From contig OX352761.1 of NCBI GenBank assembly GCA_947095585.1, positions 24,395,777 to 24,459,776 of the forward strand: DNA of 64,000 nt. Reading direction: 5' to 3'. The notes beneath the pieces were generated by a model. It saw only the letters and a list, made by a program, of their open reading frames with translations, made no database searches and was not told the origin of the DNA. Positions 47,466 through 57,469 of this stretch are shown here, piece after piece. This DNA comes from Nephrocerus scutellatus (taxonomy: Eukaryota > Arthropoda > Insecta > Diptera > Pipunculidae). Made by a program: the position numbers and the translations under genes. Numbering within the stretch: position 1 is the first letter of the stretch; the number at the start of each line of letters is the position of its first letter.

Positions 47466-48304
47466 GTTTTGCGTGTTAATATTTTCTTATCACAAAAATC
47501 TTTATTATCACAATTGCTGAAGAATAATTTTATGGTAAATAATAACTTTTAATTATTGCGCGTGTGATTGTTTAAATATTTGCATTTTGATCGACTCAAA
47601 AAAAAATTTCCAATCGAAATTGTTGATTTTTTCTTGAAACAACCGTCACCTACGGTTGTATGTATGTATGTATGTACTTTATTGAGATTTTGTTTTTTAT
47701 ACATTTTTTTAAATTCTATGTTTACATAGTCACTTAGGATTACTTATGAATATTTTGCCGACTTAGAATTGGTCAGGCTACACAACTTAGATATTAATTT
47801 AGTTTTATTTTAGAGTACATTGATGTTTTTAAGACTGAGTCTTTTCGTTTTATTTAAATTACGTCCACTCAAAAAGACGATGTCTAATATATAACTTAAC
47901 CTAGAAATAATAAAATAAATAATAAATAGAAATAAATAATAAAGATGGTGAAAAAATTAAAACAACAGATAGGAACACCTATAGGTGTCTCTATCCAAAT
48001 TACTGATGCCAGTAAACGATTATGATGGTAGAGAACCCAAATGAACTATAGCACTATATTCAATTTATATACATTGCTTTTTTGATAAAAATCATCACAT
48101 TACAAGGTTCTGTGTGAATTTTTACATAAGACTATTTAGTAAAGGAACTTATATTGATAATTTATTAATATTTATGAACAAGGTTACTTGTACTTGTATG
48201 CAATAACATTTCTTTAAAATTTTTATTTGTACATTTGTACATATGTTATTTTGTCAGTCTCAATTTGTTTTTGTATATTTTTTATTATTTAGAAAATGAA
48301 TTGC

Positions 48305-51232
48305 TTAGCCTCTGTAGGTGTTAGGTAGTTGTTTTTTGTAAAAAGAGGAAGTAAACAAGCGGTCACTATCGGGGTTTTGAAAAAAGACATTGGAGCCCAC
48401 ATTGGAGATACTGATTGGCGACATGTAATACCTATCATTAATGGACCAGTTAATATTATTAGTATATATGTTACGGAGGATAGGGTTGTCATGATCTTGT
48501 AGTGCAGATATTCTTCTGTTGGCAAGGAAAATCAGATAGTCAAACAAAGGGGATATACCAGAGTCTTCATAGATTAACTTATTGCTGTACCATTTTCCGG
48601 ATGCTCTACGTCTTTTATTTATGCACTTTCTAATAATATACCGTTCAAATCTAAGAAGTTCAAGTGCGACATTAGGAGTGATTTGGAACCAGATAAGGAA
48701 ACCATAGGCCATAAGGGGCCGGATTAGCGTTTTATACATAAGGAGCTTAGTTCTACTTTCAACATGTTTCGAATTAAGTAAAATTTTAAGCTTCGCAGCA
48801 GCGGCTCTGCTGTTGTTCAAGGCTTTCCTTGTATGCGGATTCATTTTGAGTCTTTCATGTAAATTGATACCTAGATATTTAATTGATTTTTTTAAAGGGA
48901 TTTGGTTGCCCAAGATGGAAAGATTCAGAGAACGACTCTCTCGTACTGCAAGGTGATGACCTCTGCCAGAGGCATTGCGGAAGCAGATTAACTCGCATTT
49001 ATTTAAATTCAAGGAAATTCCCCATTTTTCATAATAAGGAATTACAACGTTTAGATGCGATATTATTGAATTTAGGGCTTCATGCGGTCTCTCATTGGGA
49101 CTTAAAAGAATGGTGTCATCAGCATATAGTATGGCTTCAGAACTAAGATGGTGAATTGGGAAGTCATACAGATAGAGGTTAAAGAGGAGGGGGCCAAGGA
49201 TTGAGCCTTGGGGGACGCCTGCATTAATAGTGATGGGGGAGGAAGTTTCGTTTTCAAAGAGAACTGAAAGACTGCGGTTAGAGAGGAAGTTTTGAATTAA
49301 TTTAATAAGGAATGACGGTAGATTTAGCTCGTTAAGTTTAAAGATTAGGCCCATATGCCAGACCGAGTCAAATGCTTTGGTTAAATCCAAGGCACAAGCA
49401 ACAGTACAATTTTTATTTCTTAGGTTGTTTAAAATTTTATCCTGAAAGTAAAGAAGAGCATGCTCTGTAGAGTGGCCACGTTTGAAACCGAATTGTTGAT
49501 CTTGTATAGGGTTAGTTTGATCAAAAAAATTAAGCAATTTGGAAAGAATTATTTTTTCAAGAATTTTACCTAAGTTGGATAGAAGAGAGATAGGTCGAAA
49601 ATTGTCTATTGTGTTTAGGGTGTTGTTTTTTTTAATTGGTATAAGTTTAGCTTTTTTCCATTTCACAGGGAAGTAGCAATTATTAAGGCAATTATTGAGT
49701 ATTGGAGTTAGAAATTTGGCTATTACAACTTTTGCTTTGCGCAAGATGAAGTTAGGGATTTTGTCTGGACCAGCAGATTTTTTATTGTTAAGTGAGGATA
49801 TAATTGACTCTACACTATTGGAGGAGGTAAAACTTTCATCATTAGTGTCATCAGATCTATTCGAGGATGAGAAATTAGAGATTTGAAGATTTTCATTCCA
49901 TACAGAGAAAGAGCTATAAAAAGTTGTAACTTCTAGAGAGGATTCGGGATAGGTGAGTGGAATTTTTAGAGAGTACAAATCAGAGTAAAAGGATCCAAAC
50001 GCTTCAGCTTTTTCAGAAGAGGAGATGAAGTTTCTATCACCATATGATAAGACCTCATTTATTGAGTTCGAGTTCCTTTTTCGTCCCGTGATTTGATCGA
50101 TCACTTTGAAGACATTTGAGGAAGGTTTTAGGCTGCTTAATTTCTTTCTGAATTCTTCGTTTAGTTCTAACCGGATCTTATCTTTAATGATTTTACTAAG
50201 GCAGTTAATGTGAGCGGATAACTCAGTATAAGGCTGGTTAATGCGATCCCCAAAGAAGTGGAAAATTCTTTTTAGTTTTCGTCTCCATATTTTTCGAGTT
50301 TTTAATAAATTTAAAGTTGTTTCTGTTATGTTAAACCAGTTTTTCCGCAAGGAAGATTTTTTGCTGTGAATATCCATACAAGTGGATATTGCTACAGTAA
50401 TTGCTTCGATAAAGCTATCTATTTCTGAGTTTGACAAATTTCTGGTCGTAGGAATTTCTATGTTTGAAAGATTATTGCAAAGTGAACGATTGAAAGCAGA
50501 CCAATTGGTGTTTTTAAAGTTAGCAGAAAACTGAGGAAAGACTGGAAGTGTAAAATTTTGTGTTAATTGGATATTCATGAAGACAGAAAAGTGATCCGAA
50601 ATTAAATCTAAAGTTAAACATGCAATGTTGTTGTCGCATCTGAGGTTAGAGGAAATAATAAAAAAATCGATATGAGAGCCTGAGCTAGGGCGAGTTGGGC
50701 CTTGAGCCGCTACAATATCCAGGTCAAGAAAATGATTGTCTTGGAACCAAGAGGTTAATATAGAGCCATTTTGATTTGTAACTGAGTCACCCCAAAGGGG
50801 ATGTCTAGAGTTAAAATCTCCACCAATTATGATGTAGTCAAAAGACTGTAAAGAAACAAGTAGGTTGTCAAGTGCAGAAGGCAACAAGAGACCAGCATTA
50901 CAGGGAACGTAAATTGAGACGAGTGCTAACGAACTAGCAGTATGTTGTGAGTTTAATGGAATTGATGCTATAGTTGCTGATATTAGATTATTGGAAAAAT
51001 GTTTTTGTTCAAACCGAACGGAATTCTGCAGGAGAATTCCTGTTCCTCGGCCCTCATTATTTCTAATAAAGTCATATTTGTTATTAAAACAGCATTTCCT
51101 AAGGTTTTTTGAAAGGCAAGTTTCTTGCAATAAGATTGCAGTTGGGGAAGTATCTGTTAATAAAAGGTCAATTTCTATTTGTTTTTCTTTGGAGAGCGAG
51201 TTAACGTTAGAGCTGATAACGTTGATATTCAT
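48305..51232 (-). CDS. LINE ORF2: APE endonuclease and reverse transcriptase
   Basis: The 975-codon frame begins at ATG 51232 (MNINVISSNVNSL); the open frame extends 11 codons upstream but only to a GTG, so this is the first ATG. That ATG overlaps the ORF1 stop as ATGA. Residues about 1-230 are an APE-type endonuclease: NVNSL, LLQETCL (catalytic Glu), VSIYVP, GGDFNSRHPLWG, and LISDHFSVF (catalytic Asp-His). Residues about 430-720 are the RT: NNKKSAGPDKIPNFIL, FRPISLLSNLGKILE, FGFKRGHSTEHAL, DLTKAFDSVWH (first Asp), AGVPQGSILGPLLF, ILYADDTILL (YADD). The C-terminal region has an IRPLMAYGFLIWF thumb-like block, then basic residues. No RNase H is seen. It nicks the target and copies the RNA in the nucleus. 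Confidence 0.93.
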   Translation of the reverse strand: MNINVISSNVNSLSKEKQIEIDLLLTDTSPTAILLQETCLSKNLRKCCFNNKYDFIRNNEGRGTGILLQNSVRFEQKHFSNNLISATIASIPLNSQHTASSLALVSIYVPCNAGLLLPSALDNLLVSLQSFDYIIIGGDFNSRHPLWGDSVTNQNGSILTSWFQDNHFLDLDIVAAQGPTRPSSGSHIDFFIISSNLRCDNNIACLTLDLISDHFSVFMNIQLTQNFTLPVFPQFSANFKNTNWSAFNRSLCNNLSNIEIPTTRNLSNSEIDSFIEAITVAISTCMDIHSKKSSLRKNWFNITETTLNLLKTRKIWRRKLKRIFHFFGDRINQPYTELSAHINCLSKIIKDKIRLELNEEFRKKLSSLKPSSNVFKVIDQITGRKRNSNSINEVLSYGDRNFISSSEKAEAFGSFYSDLYSLKIPLTYPESSLEVTTFYSSFSVWNENLQISNFSSSNRSDDTNDESFTSSNSVESIISSLNNKKSAGPDKIPNFILRKAKVVIAKFLTPILNNCLNNCYFPVKWKKAKLIPIKKNNTLNTIDNFRPISLLSNLGKILEKIILSKLLNFFDQTNPIQDQQFGFKRGHSTEHALLYFQDKILNNLRNKNCTVACALDLTKAFDSVWHMGLIFKLNELNLPSFLIKLIQNFLSNRSLSVLFENETSSPITINAGVPQGSILGPLLFNLYLYDFPIHHLSSEAILYADDTILLSPNERPHEALNSIISHLNVVIPYYEKWGISLNLNKCELICFRNASGRGHHLAVRESRSLNLSILGNQIPLKKSIKYLGINLHERLKMNPHTRKALNNSRAAAAKLKILLNSKHVESRTKLLMYKTLIRPLMAYGFLIWFQITPNVALELLRFERYIIRKCINKRRRASGKWYSNKLIYEDSGISPLFDYLIFLANRRISALQDHDNPILRNIYTNNINWSINDRYYMSPISISNVGSNVFFQNPDSDRLFTSSFYKKQLPNTYRG

Positions 51233-52938
51233 GGTGGGGAGGGGGAAAGAGATGCAATAAAGCACAGGTATGCACCTGGTTTTTGAGATTCATCCATTTT
51301 TTTATAATTAGGCCAGAAGCCTCTGATTTTGCAAATTAGGCTGGTTATCGGCAAGCCAAATAGTCTATTAGATTCATTCATAAAATCTGACATATCATTT
51401 TTTGGGAGTTCAGGAGGGAAAGAGGAACTTTCTTGAATGTTAGGATTTTTTTTGTGACCTCTCACTATGTCCGCAAAAGACATGACATTTTCTTGGTAAC
51501 TGTTAGCCAAGTTTATAATTGGACCCTGGAGAATGGGTTTGTTATTTTTAGCTTCAGCTAAAGCTTTTTTTTTTTTTTTGAGAAACGCAACTCTGTTTGG
51601 GCAGCCTCTGAAGCTCGCAGGGTGACCCTCCGATTGGCAATTGACACAAGATGCGACTGACGTTTCTGTTTTTTGGTTAATTTCACAAGCTCCAATGTCA
51701 TGATCTTTAAGGCATTTTACACACCTTATAGCAAAACAACAATAGGAAGCCATGTGGCCAAATCTTTGGCATCGGTAGCACTGTTTAGTATCAGAGTTTT
51801 TAATGGAATCCCAAGTAATTCTATGTCTTAGAAGAGATTTAAATTGTTTAAGTTTCATGAAACTTTCCCTATCCTCCGTAGTACAAAGAAATAGGTCAAG
51901 TGGAATGTCATTTAATTTAGACCATTTGGTCTCAAAATTTTTAACAGTGACCTTTAACGAGGGGTCCAACTTTAAGATTTCATTTTGAATTTCAGCAGGC
52001 GAAAAATCGCTAGAAATACCCTTAAGAATAGTATTATATTTTTTTAATTGTTTAGGGGTGAAGGAGTAGGCAGCAATGCCAAGTTCCTTAAATTTTCTTA
52101 CAAAGAGGCTGTGCAATTCAACTTCCTTTACAAATATTTTTAACTTCCCAAAGCCATTAGCAATAAATTTTACATTCTTTAAATTTTTGTTAGTCTTACT
52201 TAAAAAATCCATAATGGTTTTAGCAGAGACTCCTGTTGTAAAGATGGGAGGACACCAAGGCTCAGAATTGAAGGCTGGATTTTCGTTGTCATTAATGAGA
52301 CTGCCGTTGTTGCTATTTCTTAAAATGTTGCGAGAGCTTCCAGGGTTGCCACTTGAATTGCGGTTAGAGTTTATACCACTTGAACTCGCTGGGGTGTTTC
52401 CCGACGAGATGATTTCATCATTAATCTCAGCCAAAGGATGAAAACGGTTTTGAGTGTTGACGCCTTCCCTTGCCACCCTTTTTGACACCACGATCGGTGC
52501 GTACTGACGTCTTTTTCGGGCCGTAACCGCCAAAAACTTGTTTGCGTCATTAGAGAGTTGGTTGTGAAGAACACCTTCAGTGCCAGGCTGGAAGTTAATT
52601 TGTCCAGCAACCTTTGAGTTATTATGGGCGTGCCCAATTATGACACAGTTACTAAGAGGCAGACTCTGACTGCATTTATTGATATTTGCTGATCTAACAC
52701 CAGCGGAGGTGGTTATAGAATCAGTATCCATCACATTTTCCAAATATATATCATTATCGCTGCCAGGGTTAGACGGGTCAACGTCATCAAGATTCCAGTC
52801 GATAGTGACTGCCTTAATTATTTTTCTTTTTTCTGCCTCACTCAATAAATGAGACGGAAGATTAATTTTTTCCAGAGAAGATTGCTTAACAGGGGGCACC
52901 TTTGGCACCAATAGAGGTGATCGACTGCCATCCGCCAT
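51229..52938 (-). CDS. LINE ORF1: gag-like nucleic-acid-binding protein
   Basis: 569 codons from ATG at 52938, a good context with A at -3 and G at +4; only a GTG lies upstream in frame. The N-terminal third is polar and Asn/Ser-rich. The middle (about residues 250-370) has the basic, Leu/Phe-rich fold preceding gag knuckles in Jockey/I elements (pre-C2HC type, for example LYS-rich FKELGIAAYSFTPKQLKKYN). CCHC-type zinc knuckles follow: CYRCQRFGHMASYC, CVKCLKDHDIGAC, and CVNCQSEGHPASFRGC. A KKKKK run comes next. It should coat the element RNA and form the ribonucleoprotein. The frame ends in TGA overlapping the ORF2 ATG. Confidence 0.92.
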   Translation of the reverse strand: MADGSRSPLLVPKVPPVKQSSLEKINLPSHLLSEAEKRKIIKAVTIDWNLDDVDPSNPGSDNDIYLENVMDTDSITTSAGVRSANINKCSQSLPLSNCVIIGHAHNNSKVAGQINFQPGTEGVLHNQLSNDANKFLAVTARKRRQYAPIVVSKRVAREGVNTQNRFHPLAEINDEIISSGNTPASSSGINSNRNSSGNPGSSRNILRNSNNGSLINDNENPAFNSEPWCPPIFTTGVSAKTIMDFLSKTNKNLKNVKFIANGFGKLKIFVKEVELHSLFVRKFKELGIAAYSFTPKQLKKYNTILKGISSDFSPAEIQNEILKLDPSLKVTVKNFETKWSKLNDIPLDLFLCTTEDRESFMKLKQFKSLLRHRITWDSIKNSDTKQCYRCQRFGHMASYCCFAIRCVKCLKDHDIGACEINQKTETSVASCVNCQSEGHPASFRGCPNRVAFLKKKKKALAEAKNNKPILQGPIINLANSYQENVMSFADIVRGHKKNPNIQESSSFPPELPKNDMSDFMNESNRLFGLPITSLICKIRGFWPNYKKMDESQKPGAYLCFIASLSPSPP

Positions 52939-53225
52939 TATCAATTGCACATTGAAAAACTTTTTCTAAAAAAAAAAAGATAAAAATTTGCTGCAAACAC
53001 AGCACAACTTCGAGCCACGACCACACCTAATCGCTCGCGGAATCCGAGTTTTCTGTTTTGCGTATTAATATTTTCTAATAACAAAAATCTTTATTATCAC
53101 AATTTAAATTTTATGGTAAATATTCAACTTTTAATTATTGCGCGTGTGATTGTTTAAATATTTGCTTTTTCATCGACTCAAAAAAAAATTTTCCAATCGA
53201 AATTGTTGATTTTTTCTTGAAACAA

Positions 53226-53285
53226 CCGTCACCTACGGTTACTAAAAGCGAACTCCCGTCACCTACGGTTACTAAAAGCGAACTC
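53226..53285 (-). promoter_or_regulatory. Duplicated 30-bp 5' end of LINE copy B, possible internal promoter
   Basis: Two exact 30-bp units. Each contains ACCGTAGGTGACGG, in which ACCGT and ACGGT can pair around a 5-nt loop, and an AGTTCGCTTTT segment. LINEs of this type start transcription at their first base from downstream elements, so a repeated start unit could restore promoter sequence lost on 5' truncation. Function is inferred. Confidence 0.5.
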
Positions 53286-53286
53286 A

Positions 53287-53299
53287 AATCAAGGTACTA
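53287..53299. repeat. Target-site duplication, right copy
   Basis: AATCAAGGTACTA, identical to 42528-42540. Confidence 0.85.
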
Positions 53300-53336
53300 A
53301 TTGTCATTTGTTTTGACATTGACACTTGACAGACCA

Positions 53337-53640
53337 TATCTATACTAATATTATAAGGAGGTAAAGTTTGTTTGTATGTGGGGGGTAATCTTCGAAACTA
53401 ATGACCGGTTTTGATCAGGTTTTAACCATTACACATGTTTTGGTCAGCGGATGGGAGGGTGGTTGACTTAGTGGTGTGGGCCAGTGCGTGGAAGGGGTAA
53501 GTTAGTGTGGGTGAGGGTCAGTTGGATGGATACTTTTTCTCAATGCAATTCTTTGATGATAATAATATACCATCAATTAGACTTGCAACAGACGAAGGTA
53601 GCGTAATGTCCCCTGAAATAAAAGGAGTTCAAGCTAAATT
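53337..53640 (+). repeat. Helitron-like element, 5' part
   Basis: Starts TCTATACTAATATTATAAGG, the 5' terminal signature seen in many insect Helitrons (TC followed by TATACTAATATTATAA). A CTAATGACCGGTTTTGATCA segment and a G-rich tail (GGGTGAGGGTCAGTTGGATGG) follow. No coding capacity. Confidence 0.6.
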
Positions 53641-53719
53641 GAAAAAAGACGTTGACTTTTTGAAGTGAAACTACTTTAGCGACGGTAAGGAGAAAATTTA
53701 GTAGAGTATAAAAATAAAA

Positions 53720-54030
53720 TTGTGTTACGTTTTTGTGTTCGGATTTTGTGTTCCCTTTTTGTGTAACGTTTTTGTGTCGTATAATTGAATTATGGGAACT
53801 AAGCCATTTCTCAAAGGATTCGTATGAAACTCGGAATGTAGGACTAATATGCGACTATAAGACTTGTTCCTATGGAAATTCTGGGATCTGGCCAATAGGG
53901 TCTGGGATTTTTGGAACCAAGCCATTTCTCAAGGGATTCGTATAAAACTCAGAATGAAGGACTAATATGCGGCTATAAGACTTGTTCCTATGGAAAATCT
54001 GGGACCTGGCCAATAGGGTCTGGATTAATC
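53720..54030 (+). repeat. Family P tandem units (copy 2)
   Basis: About two units of 118 bp (AGCCATTTCTCAAAGGATTC, CGTATGAAACTCGGAATGTA, CTATGGAAATTCTGGGATCT) that match those at 29340-29640. The element ends are missing. Confidence 0.65.
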
Positions 54031-54270
54031 GTAATATCGGCAACAACGTCAAAAAAGTTTCACTTCAACCGCGCGTAAAAGTTACACGCACTCTTTTTTT
54101 TCAATGTTCATCTTACGCTTGTAAAAACTTCCGGTAGAAATCGAAAAACTATGCCGAAATATATACAAGTTTTTCGCGAATAGTTTCAAATAAATTAGTG
54201 AGTTAAAGGAGTTTCAAGATAAGCCGAATCATCGAACAAACGTTTATTTTTTGCTCCTATTATATATTTT

Positions 54271-54640
54271 GTGGGCGCCGTGGCTCAGTGGACAAGAGCA
54301 TGGCTTCAGAGTTTCGTGGTTCGAATCCCAGTAACAACCAAAAGTATTTTTCATTGTGTCCCACCTCTCACGAAAATCAGTAATAACTTGTCATGGAAAG
54401 CTTCTCAATTCGTCGTTCGGATCCGCCATTAAAAATTGTAGGTCCCCTCCATTTGTGTGCAAAAATATATGCTCAGCACAAATGGTTGCGAGAAGCTAGG
54501 CCTTGGACTCGCTCTCTGTACTGTTCTTGTTCACGGGCGAGCTCTTCGAAGAGAATCCTCTGTAGGTGCGCGAACGTTTATGAGGCTTTTAAATTTGCCC
54601 CGCATGCGAAGGGTGCATAGCCGTTCATTTACTGCTTTAA
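54271..54640 (+). mobile_element. tRNA-derived SINE, family S1 (copy 4)
   Basis: A box TGGCTCAGTGG at 54281-54291 and B box GGTTCGAATCC at 54318-54328 are both exact. The body matches the copy at 26246 (GTATTTTTCATTGTGTCCCA, AATAACTTGTCATGGAAAGC, GGTTGCGAGAAGCTAGGCCT). Best preserved member of the family here. Confidence 0.82.
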
Positions 54641-54734
54641 AGCCGATTAGGGTAGGTTTCATTTTTTTGCTGACTAGAAACACCACCACTTGCACATGCT
54701 AACCCAGGTTCAACCTGGGTTCAACCCTCCGTGG

Positions 54735-55035
54735 AAACGAGATATATAATGATGTGATCTACGAGCGTTACCGCGATGTCGACATCGTGAAAAAAATTAA
54801 GGTCGGTAGGCTCCCGTGGGCAGGACACCTAGCTCGCATGAGGATCCTGCTCGGAAACTCCTTTGCGGTAGGATTTATGAAACACGACAGCGAGGCCGGT
54901 CAAGCCTACGCTGAAAGGATGGCATAGACCAGGACGCCCAGAGTTTAAAGATGCCAAACTGGATGGCATCGGCTCGAAATCGGGACCGGTGGAGAGACTT
55001 TTTGCGGGAGGCCAGGTCCGCATATTAGTATAGCA
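54735..55035 (+). pseudogene. RTE/CFDP2-like LINE, C-terminal end
   Basis: Encodes YERYRDVDIVKKIKVGRLPW then AGHLARM, and further on RWRDFLREA, with frameshifts between. This is the C-terminal tail of the ORF whose central part is at 1861-3430; the shared GAGCGTTACCGCGATGTCGA is nearly identical to 3393-3412. Confidence 0.75.
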
Positions 55036-55984
55036 TGCATACAAAACCAAGGAGGACACTTTGAGCACCTGTTATAACTGTTTTAGTACACACATAAAAT
55101 AAAAATTATTTAAAACCACATAAAATAATTTTTTATTCTTTGGAGCTTAAAGCAAAAAACCCTTTCTTTTAAATTTTACCTGTTGCAGGTTCATATAATC
55201 TGTGGGTTTTTCGCAAACTTGTTGTTGATTTTTATTTATTTTATTCTTACGTTCATAAGAAAAAAATAGTAAAACGTTATATTAATAACGCATTTTCTGG
55301 AGAAAATTGACCTCAAATTTAAAAATTAGCATGGGAAAGAAAACTAGAACAGTCATTGAAGTTGGATATCTGAAGACTCAAACAAGATATCAACTTTATT
55401 TAAACGCAGTTCAAAGGATAGTGTTAATTCTAAAAATAAAGTCCTAAACGAAGTTTCTACCATTAGTATTAACAGAGCAGTTTCCGTTAAAATTTATCAG
55501 GGTACAACAAAATAAGCTTTTTCCTTAATCCTCGATAAATCATGTCAACATTGGGGATAGACCCTTACTGTAGAACGATTTTTTTCTTAGAATATACCCA
55601 AGAATCATTTTCCAAATTATCCTTGATGATTAAGGAGACACCCTGTACATAATTATAGCGTGGCTAAGGAAGCAATTTCTGTATTGGTCGGTACGTCCGA
55701 AATTGGGTTTAATGATAGATCCGTGGCCTTAAATAGGGGCGCGAGTAATGTTGACCGGTTGGAAGAAGGATAGGATGCACCTGAATATTTATTTTAAACA
55801 CAGCATGTGGAAAAAGCGATATAACGGTGATAAGCAGGAAAGAATCAAACGATGTTGATATTTCCGTCACGAATAAGTTGTATTCTCTCTAGTAGTTGCA
55901 ATGTGGTTTTGGAAGCACATTTTTTTATAATTAGCGTACGCTTCATGGGATTTAAACCCTTATAATGCCTAGGCAAAACGTTGG
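55036..55984. other. Intergenic DNA, no gene seen
   Basis: AT-rich to 55640; then a somewhat GC-richer stretch (55660-55960) with no recognisable frame. Possibly decayed transposon DNA. Confidence 0.4.
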
Positions 55985-56235
55985 CTACTAGAAGGAAGGA
56001 AACTATTGTGGTGGGTGCAGTTCACACCCGAGAACTCACAAACTAGAATATTGTGCTCATAAAGCTACATTTTCATACATCAACTCAGTATACGCAAACT
56101 GTATAGGATAGTATCATAGATCGTATCTTGTAATCTAAGTTATCAGTGAGGTGAGAAAAGCTCGTGGGTTTTTTACGCCCCGGGAATTGAACCCGGTGTC
56201 CTCCGAATGAGAGCCAACTATGCTAATCACTTTTG
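55985..56235 (-). mobile_element. tRNA-derived SINE, family S2 (copy 2)
   Basis: The minus strand contains an exact B box, GGTTCAATTCC (56183-56193). It shares CAAACTAGAATATTGTGCTC and ACATCAACTCA (plus orientation) with the copy at 37030. The A box region is decayed. Confidence 0.65.
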
Positions 56236-56359
56236 TATTTAAGTTTTGAAGAATATACACATTGTAAAGAGTAGCCAGAGGTCTGGGAAGTGAACTATTT
56301 TTTACACCGTTCTAGAATACCTAAACATATTGCGGCATTTTCTGCATTGTCAGCAAGGA

Positions 56360-56420
56360 CGACTGCAATGACGTTACCGGGATGTTGACATCGTTGAAAA
56401 AATTAAGCCTGATGGTTAGG
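56360..56420 (+). repeat. RTE/CFDP2-like LINE scrap
   Basis: CGTTACCGGGATGTTGACATCGTT matches the YRDVDIV-coding segment of the same LINE family (cut to the shared block). Confidence 0.5.
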
Positions 56421-57469
56421 AGATCTGCTCCGATAAACCTGTTCATAAATTCTTTTGTAATCCGATTTTCGATGGAGGCTTGGATCTTTTTTTCCTAAAA
56501 ATGTACAAATTTACAAGTGAAAATAAAAATAATTTTATTTGCTTTTTTTTAAATGTTATCTCTTTAAAATAAATAATTGTTCTTTATTGAAAATACCATT
56601 ATGTAAACATATTATAAATAATCATTTTTTCTCAATGTCAGTTAAATACAATTATATTACGTTCGTCATATCGTATTTTAAAAATTTATTAATTTCCATT
56701 CCTTAACACCTTTCAGTCCCATTGTAAATTGCTTTTTACACTATTCCAATTTTGTTTTTGGCGTTTATATTTTTTTATTCCGTGTGAATTGCGTTGCCGC
56801 TCTGTTTGCTTCATTTCTGCAAAATATTCGCTAATAATAAATCAATTTAATGGCTGAATGAAATGTTGAGAGCCATTACGTTAAAAACAATTTATGAAAT
56901 ATTTAAAAGTTGTTTTGTTCTTTAGTTGTAAATAAAAAAAGGTAAACGTAGTCTAATCTTGTTTTTTTCAAACACTTACTTTTGAGCAATATACATTACA
57001 AAGTAATTTACGATGTACCGAAAAAATAATAATAAAAACACTATAAAGCTTATCAAATGAAACCATAAGCTACAGAAACCCAATAATTTAAAAATGTATA
57101 TTTTGCTCAATTAATAATACGGGGCTCAAAGGGTTAATGAATTGAATACAACAAAACTATGAGAAAATCTCATTAAAGGCCAATAATTGAATGTACATTT
57201 TAATTTGTTTATAAATGTTTTATTTTTTGTATAATTAATTTATTTTAATTTCAAAAAAGCTTTAGATAAGATTCAGTTGAACATTATTTTAATATTTAAT
57301 ATTTAGCGATTTATACAAATATAATAATAATTAATGCTGCGATTCCAGTTTTTTTATTTTTGATACGCAAAATGTAGGTCTTATAAGTTTGGATAAATTA
57401 TGAATGAGAAATTGCGAAAAATTCAAGAAGCCAGAAGGGTAATTCAGGGTAAAATAAAATATTTCTGCG
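56421..57469. other. AT-rich intergenic DNA
   Basis: No gene or repeat with a partner seen. Confidence 0.45.

Larger units (their letters stand above)
42541..47657 (-). mobile_element. Non-LTR retrotransposon, copy A (defective), 3' member of a dimer
   Basis: Minus-strand element ending in (ATAC)n at 42541, with AATAAA just before the tail. It is almost identical to copy B but lacks 48 bp of 5' end, an internal block of about 372 bp (equivalent to 52682-53052) that removes the ORF1 start, and 45 bp near 43576. Its 5' end joins the 3' tail of copy B directly at 47657/47658, with no target-site duplication between. Confidence 0.9.
47658..53286 (-). mobile_element. Non-LTR retrotransposon, copy B (apparently intact), 5' member of a dimer
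   Basis: A 5.6-kb element on the minus strand. Its 5' end is a 30-bp unit (GAGTTCGCTTTTAGTAACCG ... GACGG) repeated twice at 53226-53285, followed by a 5' UTR, ORF1 (573 codons at most), ORF2, a 3' UTR of about 600 bp, AATAAA and a (TACA)n tail adjoining copy A. Both frames are open, so it could be recently active. The CCHC gag, APE endonuclease and RT without RNase H fit the Jockey group. The tetranucleotide tail is unusual for Jockey elements, which normally carry poly(A), so clade assignment is tentative. Confidence 0.9.

Noticed and set aside
54393..54702. Frames of 75 and 81 codons
   Set aside because: They lie within the SINE S1 body and following repeat DNA.
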